From contig NC_134311.1 in the NCBI RefSeq assembly GCF_949628215.1, forward strand, positions 62,790,205 through 62,854,204: a stretch of DNA of 64,000 nucleotides, written 5' to 3'. This DNA is from Phalacrocorax aristotelis (taxonomy: Eukaryota; Chordata; Aves; Suliformes; Phalacrocoracidae). Each line of letters starts with the position of its first letter. The stretch's first letter is position 1. A model generated the notes under the pieces. It was not told the DNA's origin and ran no database searches. It saw only the letters and a list, made by a program, of their open reading frames with translations. Both the position numbers and the translations under genes were made by a program. Positions 53,198-63,190 of the stretch are shown here, in pieces.

Positions 53198-54229
53198 ATG
53201 GCGAGTCCGGAGGAGCTGCAAGTTTTCCGGGACTACGGGGAGAGCTGGTACCGCTTTCGGAAGGGGCTGGAGAGCCGTTTCCAGCCGCGGGAGCCGCTCG
53301 CCCAGCAGCCGCAGGTGGGAGCAGAGGGGGCGGCGGGATGGGCTGCGGGCGGGGGTACCCGGTCCGGGACCGCTTGACCACCCGCTCCCGGTGCTGCAGG
53401 TGACGGCGGAGGCACGCTGCAAGCTGGTCAGCTGGCTCATTCCCGTATACCGGCACTTCGGTATCTCATTCGAAGCGCTCTGTTTGGCCGTCAATATCAT
53501 CGATCGCTTCCTTTCTACCACGCCGATCGCCGCCGACTGCTTTCAGCTGCTTGGAGTAACGGCGCTTCTCATAGCGTGCAAGCAGGTAGGGCAGCGCCCG
53601 GGTGCCTGCAGCCCCCCTCGGCCTCCGGAACGGCTCCGGCGCCGGCTCAGCCCCGGCCCCAGCCCCAGCCGGGTTCTGCGCCCCGTCCCCTTTCCCTGTT
53701 CCCCCGGCTGCGGCTTCCCCAGCTGCTGTGTCCCCCCTCGCAGGTGGAGGTGCATCCTCCCAGCATGAAAGAATTGCTGACCTTGTGCTGCAACGCGTTC
53801 AGTCGTCACCAGCTTCGCAACTTGGAATGCCTCGTTTTGCGCCGCCTGGGCTTCGAGCTCGCAGCGCCTACCGTCAGCTTCTTTCTAGAGCATTTCAGTC
53901 AGCTGCGGCTGGAGGCGCGAGGTGCCGATGCTGGAGAAGCTGCAGACGCCCGCAGCCTGGCTGGAGGCATGGCGGAGCTCAGCCTGGCCGACTACGCCTT
54001 CGTCAAGTATGCCCCGTCCTTGTTGGCCGCCGGCAGCCTAGGGCTGGCAGATTGCCTGCTGCGCCACCGCCGTCCCCTGGACCTGAGGATCAGTGGCTAC
54101 CCGCAGTGGCTCCTGAGGCACTGTATGACTCACCTCCGTCTCCTGGTGTCTCTGAACGGGCAGTCGCTACACCTCCTTCTTCCCCCAGAGGTGATCCAGA
54201 AATGTCGGTGTTTGTGGAGCAGCCGCTAG
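53198..54229 (+). CDS. CCNO: CCNO, cyclin O
   Basis: Atypical cyclin needed for mass centriole amplification in multiciliated cells. Exons 53198-53314, 53400-53585 and 53744-54229 (117, 186 and 486 nt) give 262 residues. GT-AG introns of 85 and 158 bp fall at conserved places (QPQ|VTAE, ACKQ|VEVHPP). The protein reads [20 protein letters not shown], then the cyclin N-box ([40 protein letters not shown], residues about 45-135) and the C-box ([19 protein letters not shown]). Human is about 350 residues; the difference is almost all N-terminal. The ATG at 53198 (G at -3, +4) is the only methionine in frame after the CR1 region, so I chose it; the true start could differ. It shares strand, neighbourhood and pathway with MCIDAS. 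Confidence 0.92.
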
Positions 54230-54500
54230 GCAGAGGCAAGAAGACGCACGCGGGCGATCGGCCCCAGTCCTGGCAGCCGACCTGACCCCGCGGCGCTGAT
54301 GCGGGGCCCCTTCATCGCACCGCCGGTCGGTTTCACGGGTTATGTTACCTTCTGCACACCGCTATATTGTACACTAGAGCTATATCTTTCAACTGTTTTT
54401 TTCCTGAAGTCTATTTAAATAATATAGAGAGTATAAACTAGTCTTCTGTTAATCCGATAACTGTCCGAAAAAAAACGACTGAAGGGCCGAGTGAACGTTG

Positions 54501-54506
54501 AATAAA
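54501..54506 (+). promoter_or_regulatory. CCNO poly(A) signal
   Basis: AATAAA 272 bp after the CCNO stop, followed by a GT-rich stretch (TCGTTTGTTGGCTGGGGGTG) as expected for a cleavage site near 54520-54530. Confidence 0.75.
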
Positions 54507-54706
54507 CACTTTTACACTTCTCACCTGTACTCGTTTGTTGGCTGGGGGTGTGCATACGCGGCCGGGGGAGGAAACGCGTTGGCACAGAATGAGTTCAGTC
54601 CAACACGAGAAAATCATGCCTGGCGGTGTGGTTCACCCTTTCAAACTGACACTCTTGGTCATGGCTCGGGGCGGGGAGAGAAGAAAATAGAGGCACTGAC
54701 CCAAGT

Positions 54707-54758
54707 GCGGGAAAACAAAACGTTAAATGATAGAAGAGCTGGTTAATATTTTTCCCGC
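54707..54758. promoter_or_regulatory. Inverted pair of E2F consensus sites
   Basis: GCGGGAAA at 54707-54714 and its exact reverse complement TTTCCCGC at 54751-54758. Each fits the E2F octamer TTTSSCGC perfectly. They lie between CCNO and MCIDAS, about 0.9 kb before the MCIDAS ATG. Binding is inferred. Confidence 0.55.
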
Positions 54759-54879
54759 AGCTCTGTAATCCAGGTGCGTACTCCTAAACAAGTTGGCACT
54801 CAAGCAGGGAGAAGATTTAAAGGAAGAAACCAGCCATGATGTTGTAAAATACTTCATTTTCTCCATTTTATTCCCTTTG

Positions 54880-55663
54880 TACCTGTGCACAGAAGAGATG
54901 CTGAAGGAGCATATACGCGTCTAACCTTGCCCCGGGGTGTGGGGGGTGCTGGCCTTTTGGGGCAGCAGGCAACGGGTGCGCCGCACGCCGGTCTGCACTC
55001 CGATCCGAGCCTGGCTTCAGGTCTACAGGAAAATCGAGCAAAACGTATCCAAACTGCTGCGGCAGAAAACACCTGCGAGCCCATCACCAGAGGCTCGGGG
55101 TCGGGTTATCCTCCGGGGGCCCCCTCGGTGACTTCTGCTGGGCTCGGCGAAGCAGCGGTGCGGGCACCCTCTCCCGCTGCGGGGCTCGGTAAAGTCGAGA
55201 TGCCGCGGGCTGGTTAGTTTTTTTTCCCTGCCCCCACTTTATGCTTCCAGCGCTGACGGCCCCAGCATATAATACTTGTCCCTGTAAAAGGTAGCCCAGT
55301 CACCGAGTTGACGCCCACACGCGGCCCGGCGGGGACCCGGGACGGGACAGGACGGGACGACGGACGGGGACAGCGAGGTGCTGGCGGAGGGGTGGGGGGG
55401 CGGCCGGGGCGGAGGGGACTTGGCAGCGCCTCTCCTCGGGTTTCGCTCCGGGGCAGCCCCATGGGCCCGCCCTGGCTCCGCGGGCGCGGGGAAGAGCTCC
55501 GCGGGCGCGGGAGGCGTCGGCGAGGCCCGGGAAGGCGGCGGGAGGTTTCCGCGCCCCGGTGGAGGGAAGGCGGGAGGGCAGCCCCCGGCCCCTGCCCGCG
55601 GGGCGGCGCCGAACGGGGCGCGGGACGGAGGGCGCCCGCCGATGCCGGTGTCGCAGCAGCAGC
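54880..55663 (+). promoter_or_regulatory. MCIDAS upstream CpG-rich region
   Basis: GC-rich sequence leading into MCIDAS exon 1. A lone TATAATA at 55268-55274 lies in a local AT pocket about 390 bp before the ATG and could be a TATA-like element. From 55320 on the DNA is extremely GC-rich and probably includes the 5' UTR. Long open frames on both strands here reflect composition, not genes. Confidence 0.45.
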
Positions 55664-58399
55664 ATGGAGCAGGGCGGCCGCCGCCGGGCCTTCGGCAGCA
55701 TCTGCCCCAACAGGGTCCAGGGTCCGCCCGCCCGCCTCACCAAGAAGCCGGCCCGGCCAAGTCGGGAGGAGGCGGGGACCCCCCCGGCCACTGCCAGCCC
55801 CCATGCGCCCCCACCCCGCCCGCGCCGCTCCGCCGCCCCGCCGGCCCCTGCCGCCCCCGCCCTCGGTGAGTCTGTCCGCGGCGGAGAGCCCTGACCCCCC
55901 GGCAGTGTCCCCCTCCCCGTGCCTCCCTCCGCGCTCCCCACGGTGCCCCGGCCCTGCATCCCCTAGGCGTAACATCCCACCATACCCTCCACCGTGTCCC
56001 ACCTGGCCACGTCCCCCTCTCCGTGGTCCTCGCTGTATTCCCCCCCGCCCGTCCCGGTGTCGTCGTACTCCCCCCCCCTCCCCGCTTCCCCGCTCTCCAT
56101 CCCCCCGGCCGTGCCCCTCCAGGATGCCCCCGGCAGTGCTTCCTACCTCTCCGTGCCCCCCTGGCTATGCCCGTGTCTGCCCGGGCTCCTCACCGCTGCC
56201 TCTCGCTGTCCCCAGTGCTCACCACCATCGACTGGCAGGATTTGGCAGCCTGTGCCCCCACCCTTCCCATCACCCCAGCCGGCCCTGTGACCCTGCAGCA
56301 GGTAACCCCCTGGCTGGGGCCAGCTTGGCCGCCCCTGGCACAGGGCACCCACAGGAGTGGCCCCTCCAGCCGATGGGTGCTGGCAGCCCCCCAGCCTCGG
56401 GCTTCACACCTCTGTAATGGGCAGAGCGGAGGACAGCGTCTTGTCCCACGTGATAGACGGGTTAGTGGCAAGGGCAGGGGAGGGAACAGGCACCCGGGGG
56501 TGCCGGGGCTGTGGGAAGGTGCTGAGTACAGGCAGCACTCGGTGTCGGAGTGCTGTGGGCAGTCGCGAGCAGCACAGCCACGTCTGAGCCGTGCACCCTG
56601 CTCACTGGCACGTTTCCTTCACTCCTCTCAGGGTCCCTGCTTCCAAGATGTACCGGAGTTTGATTTCCAAGAGTTCAGAGATGCCGTCGATTATTTTATA
56701 TCTGGCAAGTACATATTTTTCTTCACCTGAGCCAAACACACCTGCATATGTACACCAGCAGTCATGTTGTGTTCAGTCTCCTCTTTTTTTGCTTTCTTTT
56801 TGGGTTTTTTGGATGCCTTCTCACTGCATGCTCATCCTGCCCTGGGACAGTCTGTGAGGCAGTGCGTCTCTGCACACCCCTTTAAAAGGACCTGGGCTGG
56901 CACCGAGCTTTCCCCCGTGGGAGATAGAAATTAAATCCAAACAGGTTTGGGGAGCACAGCTACCGCAGTAGAATAAAAGCATGTCGGGAAATACCGGAGG
57001 GATTCTCAGAACCGGGGTGGTGTGCTGGGGTTGGTGGAAGAGAGGATGCGAAAACCTCCTCTGGCTTAACGCCTGTGGCTATTCCCTCCAGATGCATCCA
57101 CCTCAGCGCCACCGCCGTTGGACTGCACCGACTTTGATTTCTCACTTGGCGAGGAGGTGGCCTTCGGCCCCCGCACCCCGCAGCTGGAGAGCAGCAGGCT
57201 TGTGCAGACGCCCCCGCAGCGCCTGCCCTCCCCCGAGCCCTGCTGGGGGCAGCTGGTGGACCAGTACCAGAAAGCGCTGGGAGATAGTCCTGAGGCAAAC
57301 AGCCAGGTCGGGACCCCCAAGCCCTCCCTAAGGGCCTGCGCTGGGTTTCTCTCCCTCGCATCGCGCTGCGGTGGCGGCGTGCCCCTGGTGTGCAGCATCC
57401 CCCGGCCCCGGGGCAGTGGGGCTGTCCCTGCCGCCCTGTCCCGACTTGTCCTTTGCAGTTGCAGACGACCCTCACGCAGAGGCAGGTAAAGCTGTCGACG
57501 CCGCACGAGAGCACCGTGCAGCTGAAGGAGCTGGCGACCCAGGCCAGGCAGCTGGCCGCTGTCCTTGAGGTGAGCGCGGCCGCCTGGCCCGGCCCGGCCG
57601 GTCCCGGGGGGCGGCGGGGGTGCTGCGGGTCAGGGTGCGGGGTAAGGCGGGCCAGCACGGGGTGGGACAGGGCCGTGGGGGGTGACGAGGTGTGGGGCGG
57701 GATAGGGCAGGGTGGGGCTGGGCAGAGCGGTGGGGCTGGGCAGAGCGGGTGGGCTGGTGTGGCGTGCGGTAAAGCAGTGAGGGACGGAGTAGGGCAGTGG
57801 GGGACAGCGTGGCAGGGTAGGGCTGGTGCGGGGTGGGACAGGGTGGGGCAGGGCTGTGCGGAGCGGTGCGGGGCCGCGCGGTGCGGCGCAGCCGCTGAGG
57901 TCCCGCTCTCTCTCCCCGGCAGACGATGACGCTCCCGCAGTGCGCCGACGGGGCAGCCATTCCTCCTCCTCTTCATCCTTCACCACCTCGACCCGGTCCG
58001 GCCGGGACCTGGGGAGGGTGCGTGCAGTCGGAGCCGCGGGAGTCGGTGGCGGGCGTGGACGCCATGCTGCGGGAGGTGTCGGAGAAGTGCCACGCTGCCC
58101 TGCGGACTCTGAGGGGCAGCGGGGGGGGGACCCCTGGGGGGATCCCGGGAGGCAGCCCGGTGGGGAGCCCCACGGCCAAACGCCCGCGGCCGGCCCCACG
58201 CCTGCACGGCGCCTTCCATGGTCTGCGCACCGTGCGCGACGTCCCGCGACCGGGCGGCGGGAGGCTGGAGGCGGGCGGCAGCCTGCGGATGGCCCTGGGG
58301 GAGGAAGGCCGCATGCGAACCCTGTCCTTCCCCCAGGGCAACGCCTTCACCCTCCGCACCGCCGGCGGTGGGTACCGCTTCCGCTGGGTGCCGCGCTGA
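55664..58399 (+). CDS. MCIDAS: MCIDAS, multicilin
   Basis: Geminin-family coactivator that joins E2F4/5-DP1 in the nucleus to launch the multiciliated-cell programme. Exons 55664-55865, 56216-56301, 56632-56704, 57092-57306, 57459-57569 and 57923-58399 sum to 1164 nt: 387 residues (human 385). It starts MEQGGRRRAFGSICPNRV; ATG context is A at -3, G at +4. Then LTTIDWQDLAAC (exon 2), FDFQEFRDAVDYFISD (exons 3-4), the coiled coil about residues 170-229 (QYQKALGD...LQTTLTQRQ...VQLKELATQARQLAAVLE), VDAMLREVSEKC, and the C-terminal TIRT domain (LSFPQGNAFTLRTAGGGYRF, RWVPR). Intron 3 uses a GC donor. A proline lies inside the coiled coil. The middle is unusually Gly/Pro-rich, in step with the high GC. 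Confidence 0.93.
56705..57091 (+). other. MCIDAS intron 3, GC-AG type
   Basis: Donor CTG|GCAAGT and acceptor CCTCCAG|AT. The GC donor is otherwise a strong match to the U1 consensus (GCAAGT). The junction restores codon 121 as GAT and gives ISDASTS, in line with LISDSSS in human. No GT donor nearby gives that frame. Confidence 0.8.
57600..57890 (+). repeat. G-rich degenerate repeat in MCIDAS intron 5
   Basis: Imperfect copies of GGGGCTGGGCAGAGCGG, GGGTGGGACAGGGTGGGGCAGG and similar, nearly all purine/GT on the plus strand. Many GGG runs could form G-quadruplexes. It produces long false open frames on the minus strand. Confidence 0.8.
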
Positions 58400-58879
58400 G
58401 ACCTCACGCACGCCCGCGACCCCGGCCGCGCGTGTGCCGGGCGAGGCGGAGCGGGGCCTGCCGCAGCCTCAGGCTCCTCTTTTTTCTCTTTGAAAACGGG
58501 TATTTGGGCTTGTCCTCCGCGGCCGGAGGCTGAGGAGGGGGAGGCAGAAGAGCGGCGGGGCCGCGGCTGGCCGGCGGCTTCACCCGCAGCCTTCGGTCGG
58601 CAGCTCGCCCTCACTGTCTGCCGATGAGCGTACCGCGCGTAGCGGCTGAACGGAGATCTGCCGGGTTTTGCCCGTAGATTTTACCTAGCCGAGCGGAAGT
58701 CTGTAGCTGACCGGGTCGTGACTGCAGGCGGCCGGTATGAACGGGGACGGAGCGTCCCAAGTGGTTTGAACACGAGACACTTTCCCCACCACGGAATTTT
58801 ACATCCGCGATGCTTACAAATTACACTTGGCGTCGTTCGTGTGTGCAACCGTAGGTGTATATTTGCACTCATTGTGGTG

Positions 58880-59048
58880 ATTAAATAGTGCTTAAAATTG
58901 CCGTTTATTTGTACTGATTTAATCTAAACGCGGTGTTTTGCATCAGGCGTGCACATTTGCTTTCATTAGAGCAAAGATGACAGAAAGCTGAGCATCTACA
59001 CCAAGTTTACTCTGCTTGGTGTGCTCAGGCAGCAAATTTTAGAATAAA
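58880..59048 (+). promoter_or_regulatory. Candidate MCIDAS poly(A) signals
   Basis: ATTAAA at 58880-58885 and AATAAA at 59043-59048, 481 and 644 bp after the stop. The first is followed by a T-rich stretch (CCGTTTATTTGTACTG). Either could end the transcript. Confidence 0.45.
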
Positions 59049-59354
59049 ACACGCTGCTGTTAACATTCAGTGATACTATCTCAAGTAAAGAGGAGCGTGA
59101 GTAACGTTTTGAATGGATACATTCCGCTTGCACCCACTGGTTTGAAAGCTGAACCGCTGGCAGCGTAAGTGAAACGGTACTTGAAGTTTATCTTGCTGTG
59201 GCGTATAATTGAATGAAGGCACTGTGCTCCAGACCAGGACGGAGATTTTCTCTCTGTGAAGTTACCAGTTTTTCTGCTTTTCAGTACTTAGATTTTCCAG
59301 CATTTTTGCATGGGTCCGTGAGCATTAACAGCTATCTGACTGCACCACACTTGT

Positions 59355-59695
59355 GTGGTGCTTAAGGTAACAGCACCACGTCGTCATCTCAGTATGACAT
59401 GTAGTTATGTGGCTCCTAGGAGATCGCAAAGGCGGTCCTTCAGTATCTGCGGTCCTCAAGTGCCATCTGCGGTCCTTCGACATTGTGCCGCAGGCGAGGT
59501 GCTGAAGCCCTGTCTGGGATACCGAGGACTCAACTCTGCGACGACTCTAGAGGCGTTCATATTTCAGGACATGACAATTGCCACCTTGGCCAAAATGCTG
59601 CATGAAAGCTCTGGTTTGGCAGCAGACAGGAGATACAAAACCTGCCCGACTGCACTGAATTCAGTAGGGAATAAACTGGTAAAAAAAAAAAAAAA
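59355..59695 (+). other. A-tailed stretch, possible retroposed fragment
   Basis: An open frame of 117 codons (MVLKVTAPRRHLSMTCSYVA...) runs into a tract of 15 A at 59681-59695, with AATAAA at 59670-59675 just before it. I do not recognise the product and no target-site duplication is obvious. Chance is quite possible. Confidence 0.2.
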
Positions 59696-62600
59696 GCAGC
59701 TTGTTTAAGTATCTATGGCTCCTCCCCACATGTCTTACAAAGTTAAACACAACATATATCATGTGTACGACTTTCTAATTCTCATAAACGTATCAATTCT
59801 TCAGAAATAAAGTGACACATTTAAACTGTAGACTTCTCATAGGATGCGGCAATAAAACAATCACCCTGTTGGATTGTCACCAGTGTTGTTCTCACTGCTA
59901 CTTCACACCTTTTCAGAACTACAAATACACGTTTATCCACTTTTACAGTTAACCTGCTATAGACTTTCGACTGATTACTTTTGCTCATAGTGTTTCTTTG
60001 TTAAAAGTATCCTTGATTAATTTTGAGTTGTGGTCTAAAAGTAATATGAAATGATCATACAAGTCTTTTTAAAAACTTGTTTAATTTTAGTGCCTGTTAA
60101 CTGGAAAGGCTGAAGACTGGCTAATCAGACCAAGATGCTTCTCACTGAGTCTCAACAGGAGCATCACCAGACACACAGACACATAACTGGTAAAAGGAAA
60201 AGGTGTTTGGTATGCAACATGGCACATTCATAGTGCTACTCTATAAACATAGTTGCATAGTTACAGTGGTACACTATAGACATCTCCTTTACACTGTAAA
60301 GGTGTATTTTCTGTTCACACTTAGCCAAGCCATTCACTTCCATACTGGACCATCATAAAAAGTGGGCAAATCACTTGCACAGATTAAAGCAGCCCGATGA
60401 CTGCTTTTGTCAACAGGAACTAAAAAGGGCTCCCAGAGCTTTTTGTCCTTCCGTCAGGCAGGGGTTGTTGGGATCCCAGGGGACACAAGCCTGGCCCCTT
60501 GGAAGCATGCTCATGCTTCATCGTTGTTCCATCAGACGCTGATGCATGGAGAGTCTGGAAGTCCACCACTAGGAAACCTCATGCTCAAACAGATCTGGCT
60601 TTATGTGTAGTGTCTGGGGCAGGATCTGCGCCACAGGGCAGAGCCCCTGGATGTGCAGGTCTGACAGGCTGAAGAACACGTTGGTCGGTGGTTTATGTTC
60701 ACTGTGATTTTCTCTCCCTGGTGGTGCGTGGTCCATGCAATGGGTGAAGGGAGCTGGCCAAGCCCCCAGCAGAAATAAAATCAAGTAGATGCAATGACAT
60801 TTCATGAGCCTTGCTCCTGCTCATAAGTAAGATTCCTCTGTCTTTCCCTGCCCTGCTGTTGCTGGGCCACGGGATGGATGGCTGTGGACTCGTGGTGGTG
60901 TAGAACTGCGGACAACTGTGACACTTTCAGGTGAAACAGAAAAATACCTTTTAACTTGGGGTGGGGGTGGGGTTGCCAGGGGAAGGGTTGAGTGATTATG
61001 TTTTGAATATAAGCACCTCAATTCCATGTAAGCCTTGTTCTGGGCACATGGGTTTCTCATTGGGTAAAATCTTTAGGTGTTAATCAAAAAATGACACCAC
61101 CCCTCAAGGTATGGCTTGATTAGAAAGAAATACAAGAAAGCAGAGCTATCTTTTAGTAAATAGGTGCATATTAAGTCAGTAATTTAGGTCTTTTCAGGAC
61201 GGCATGGGCAAAAGTGACCTGGATGGAGGTATTTAGAAATTGCATTGGGCTTTTGATGCAGAAAGCCTTTTTATCAGCCATATTGCCTGATTCCCTTGTC
61301 TAAAGGCAATACCCAAGGCTGAGTGTTGGCATGGCATTTTCCTGTGGGGATTGCCAAGGTTGTTCAATGAGTCATAAAAAGAAAATATTGCCTGTTCACG
61401 AATCTGAGCTACTGCCCATGTGCTTGTAATAGAAATGCTCTTGCTTTGGTTTTCATATCAACTTGTTCATTAACACAGGCACACATTTAGTGACATTCAG
61501 TTGGCCTGACTGCCATTTTTGAAGCAAATGGATTCCTACAGCTCCCATTCATATGAAGCTAAGACCCATGAGAAAGATGCAGCTGGTGCTCCTGTTGGTT
61601 TGCCACAGACCCTTTCGTGGCAGGTGGGCACCAAAGTGGCTTGGAAGAAGGTATTCATGTAGAGACTAGACCGTAATGTGGCTATGGCAGTCTAGCAGCA
61701 GTACTAAACTACTTCTATTGGTTTTGGCTCTTCTGATCAGTAATTACAGAGAAATGGAATTTCACTGACTTTTCTCCCCTTGTGTTCCTGAATATTTTCC
61801 TAGAGAAAATTACCCCTGTGTTTAACTTCAGGGAAAAGACAAGCATTTTGCAGTCTGTTTTATATAACAGCAGCAGCACTCTTCATCTTTTCTAAACATT
61901 GACTTACTTTTGGTCAGCAGCCATTATTTACACTTGCATTGCACAGTCTTAATGAACAACTAAAGCTAATGATGTCAAAAGAGGCTGAGTTTGCTTTGGC
62001 ACAATTATTTCATAGGTGTAGCAGAAACAGTCTTAATGTCTGCCTTACACCTAGCACCTCTTCAAACTCTGATTGCAAGTGGCTGTTTATGTTCAATATT
62101 TATGTTATACTCTTCAAAAAAATACTATGAAAAAAACAAAATTAGTAAGTGTCTTCAAGGTTATTCACACATTGTGATCACTTTTGGTAAAATCTCCAGA
62201 TTTCTTGCACAGGTAATGCAGTTACAATTAGAACTCACTTGTTAAAATAGGGTAGCTGGAAATTTTGAGGCTTATTCCCTTTTTCAGCCAGTAAATTGTT
62301 GTTGCAATGCCTGTGAGTGTATGTGCCAGACATCCTCCATGAAAGTCTCTCTGTCACAGGCTGACAGATGCCAAGCATACAGAAGATGGTTACATTTTGT
62401 GCTCTGATCTCTTCTATGGCAGAGGTCTCAGGTTTTCAGGCAGTGACTCCTGTATTGAATCTCATATTTCTATTCGCACAAAGATCACCTCAGCTGATGC
62501 TTTACAGTTTCAAACAGCTTTAGCCCAGGTACCAGGAATCCCCCTGAATCCCTCTGGGTGGACGGCTCTGGCTTTCTGAGGTGGGACACCGGTGGAACAT

Positions 62601-63094
62601 TGTCTCAACAGAGAGTCTCCACACTCCGGAGGAATTGCTGGGAATTCTCAATTCCGGTTGACCACACTTGCATACATTTAATGCAAATAACAATTATAAG
62701 GCTCTCTTCTGTAACCTTGAAGAGTAGAAAGGTCCTCTCTTTTAAGCCTTTCTGTAGTGATGTGTACAGCTGGCTCGTGCCTTAAAACGCAGCCCTTTTT
62801 CAGCACTTTGCAATATGAATGATTAACAGTTTCTGCTTGGGGATTTGTGGTAACGGTTGAACTGTCCCAGACATCAGGTGAGCTCCCATCTATGATAGTA
62901 CTGAGGCAGTATAGCCAGAGACCTGCTACAGACACTTTTCTCCTAATGGGATTATTATTCTTTTAAGTTGTGCTGCAATAGCACACAGAGGCCATGGCGC
63001 CCGGAATATGCACATAGTAAAAGATAGCTTGGAGACTCCTTGATTCCAAAAAGATAGATGTGATACAAAAGGGAGCATCCTATACCCTAGTTAC

Positions 63095-63190
63095 AGTTGG
63101 GAAGCTGAGGCACAGAGGGTAACCTGATTTGGCATAGGCCACTGCATGTGTCTGTGACAAAATAAGAGGCAGGATCCTGATTTCCTGTGA
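63095..63190 (+). repeat. Possible ancient MIR/L2-like amniote repeat
   Basis: The run 'gggaagctgaggcacagagg' followed by 'aagaggcaggatcctgattt' resembles the 3' part of very old MIR/L2-type repeats. It is highly diverged, and recognition is by eye only. Confidence 0.35.

Noticed and set aside
53164-53403. Alternative start [17 protein letters not shown] before CCNO
   Set aside because: It is in a different frame from FRDYG and the cyclin box. DGTDSDGE recalls an acidic patch in the human N-terminus, but no splice site restores the frame.
52691-53521. 276-codon open frame antisense to CCNO
   Set aside because: Compositional shadow of the CCNO promoter repeat and exons 1 and 2.
55308-56417. 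369-codon open frame on the plus strand across MCIDAS exons 1 and 2
   Set aside because: Stops are rare at this GC content. The product is Pro/Arg/Gly simple sequence and it overlaps the supported MCIDAS frame.
56960-57976. 338-codon open frame antisense to MCIDAS
   Set aside because: It is a translation of the G-rich intron repeat and of antisense exons (HPAPALPCHAVPHCP-like text), with no domain.
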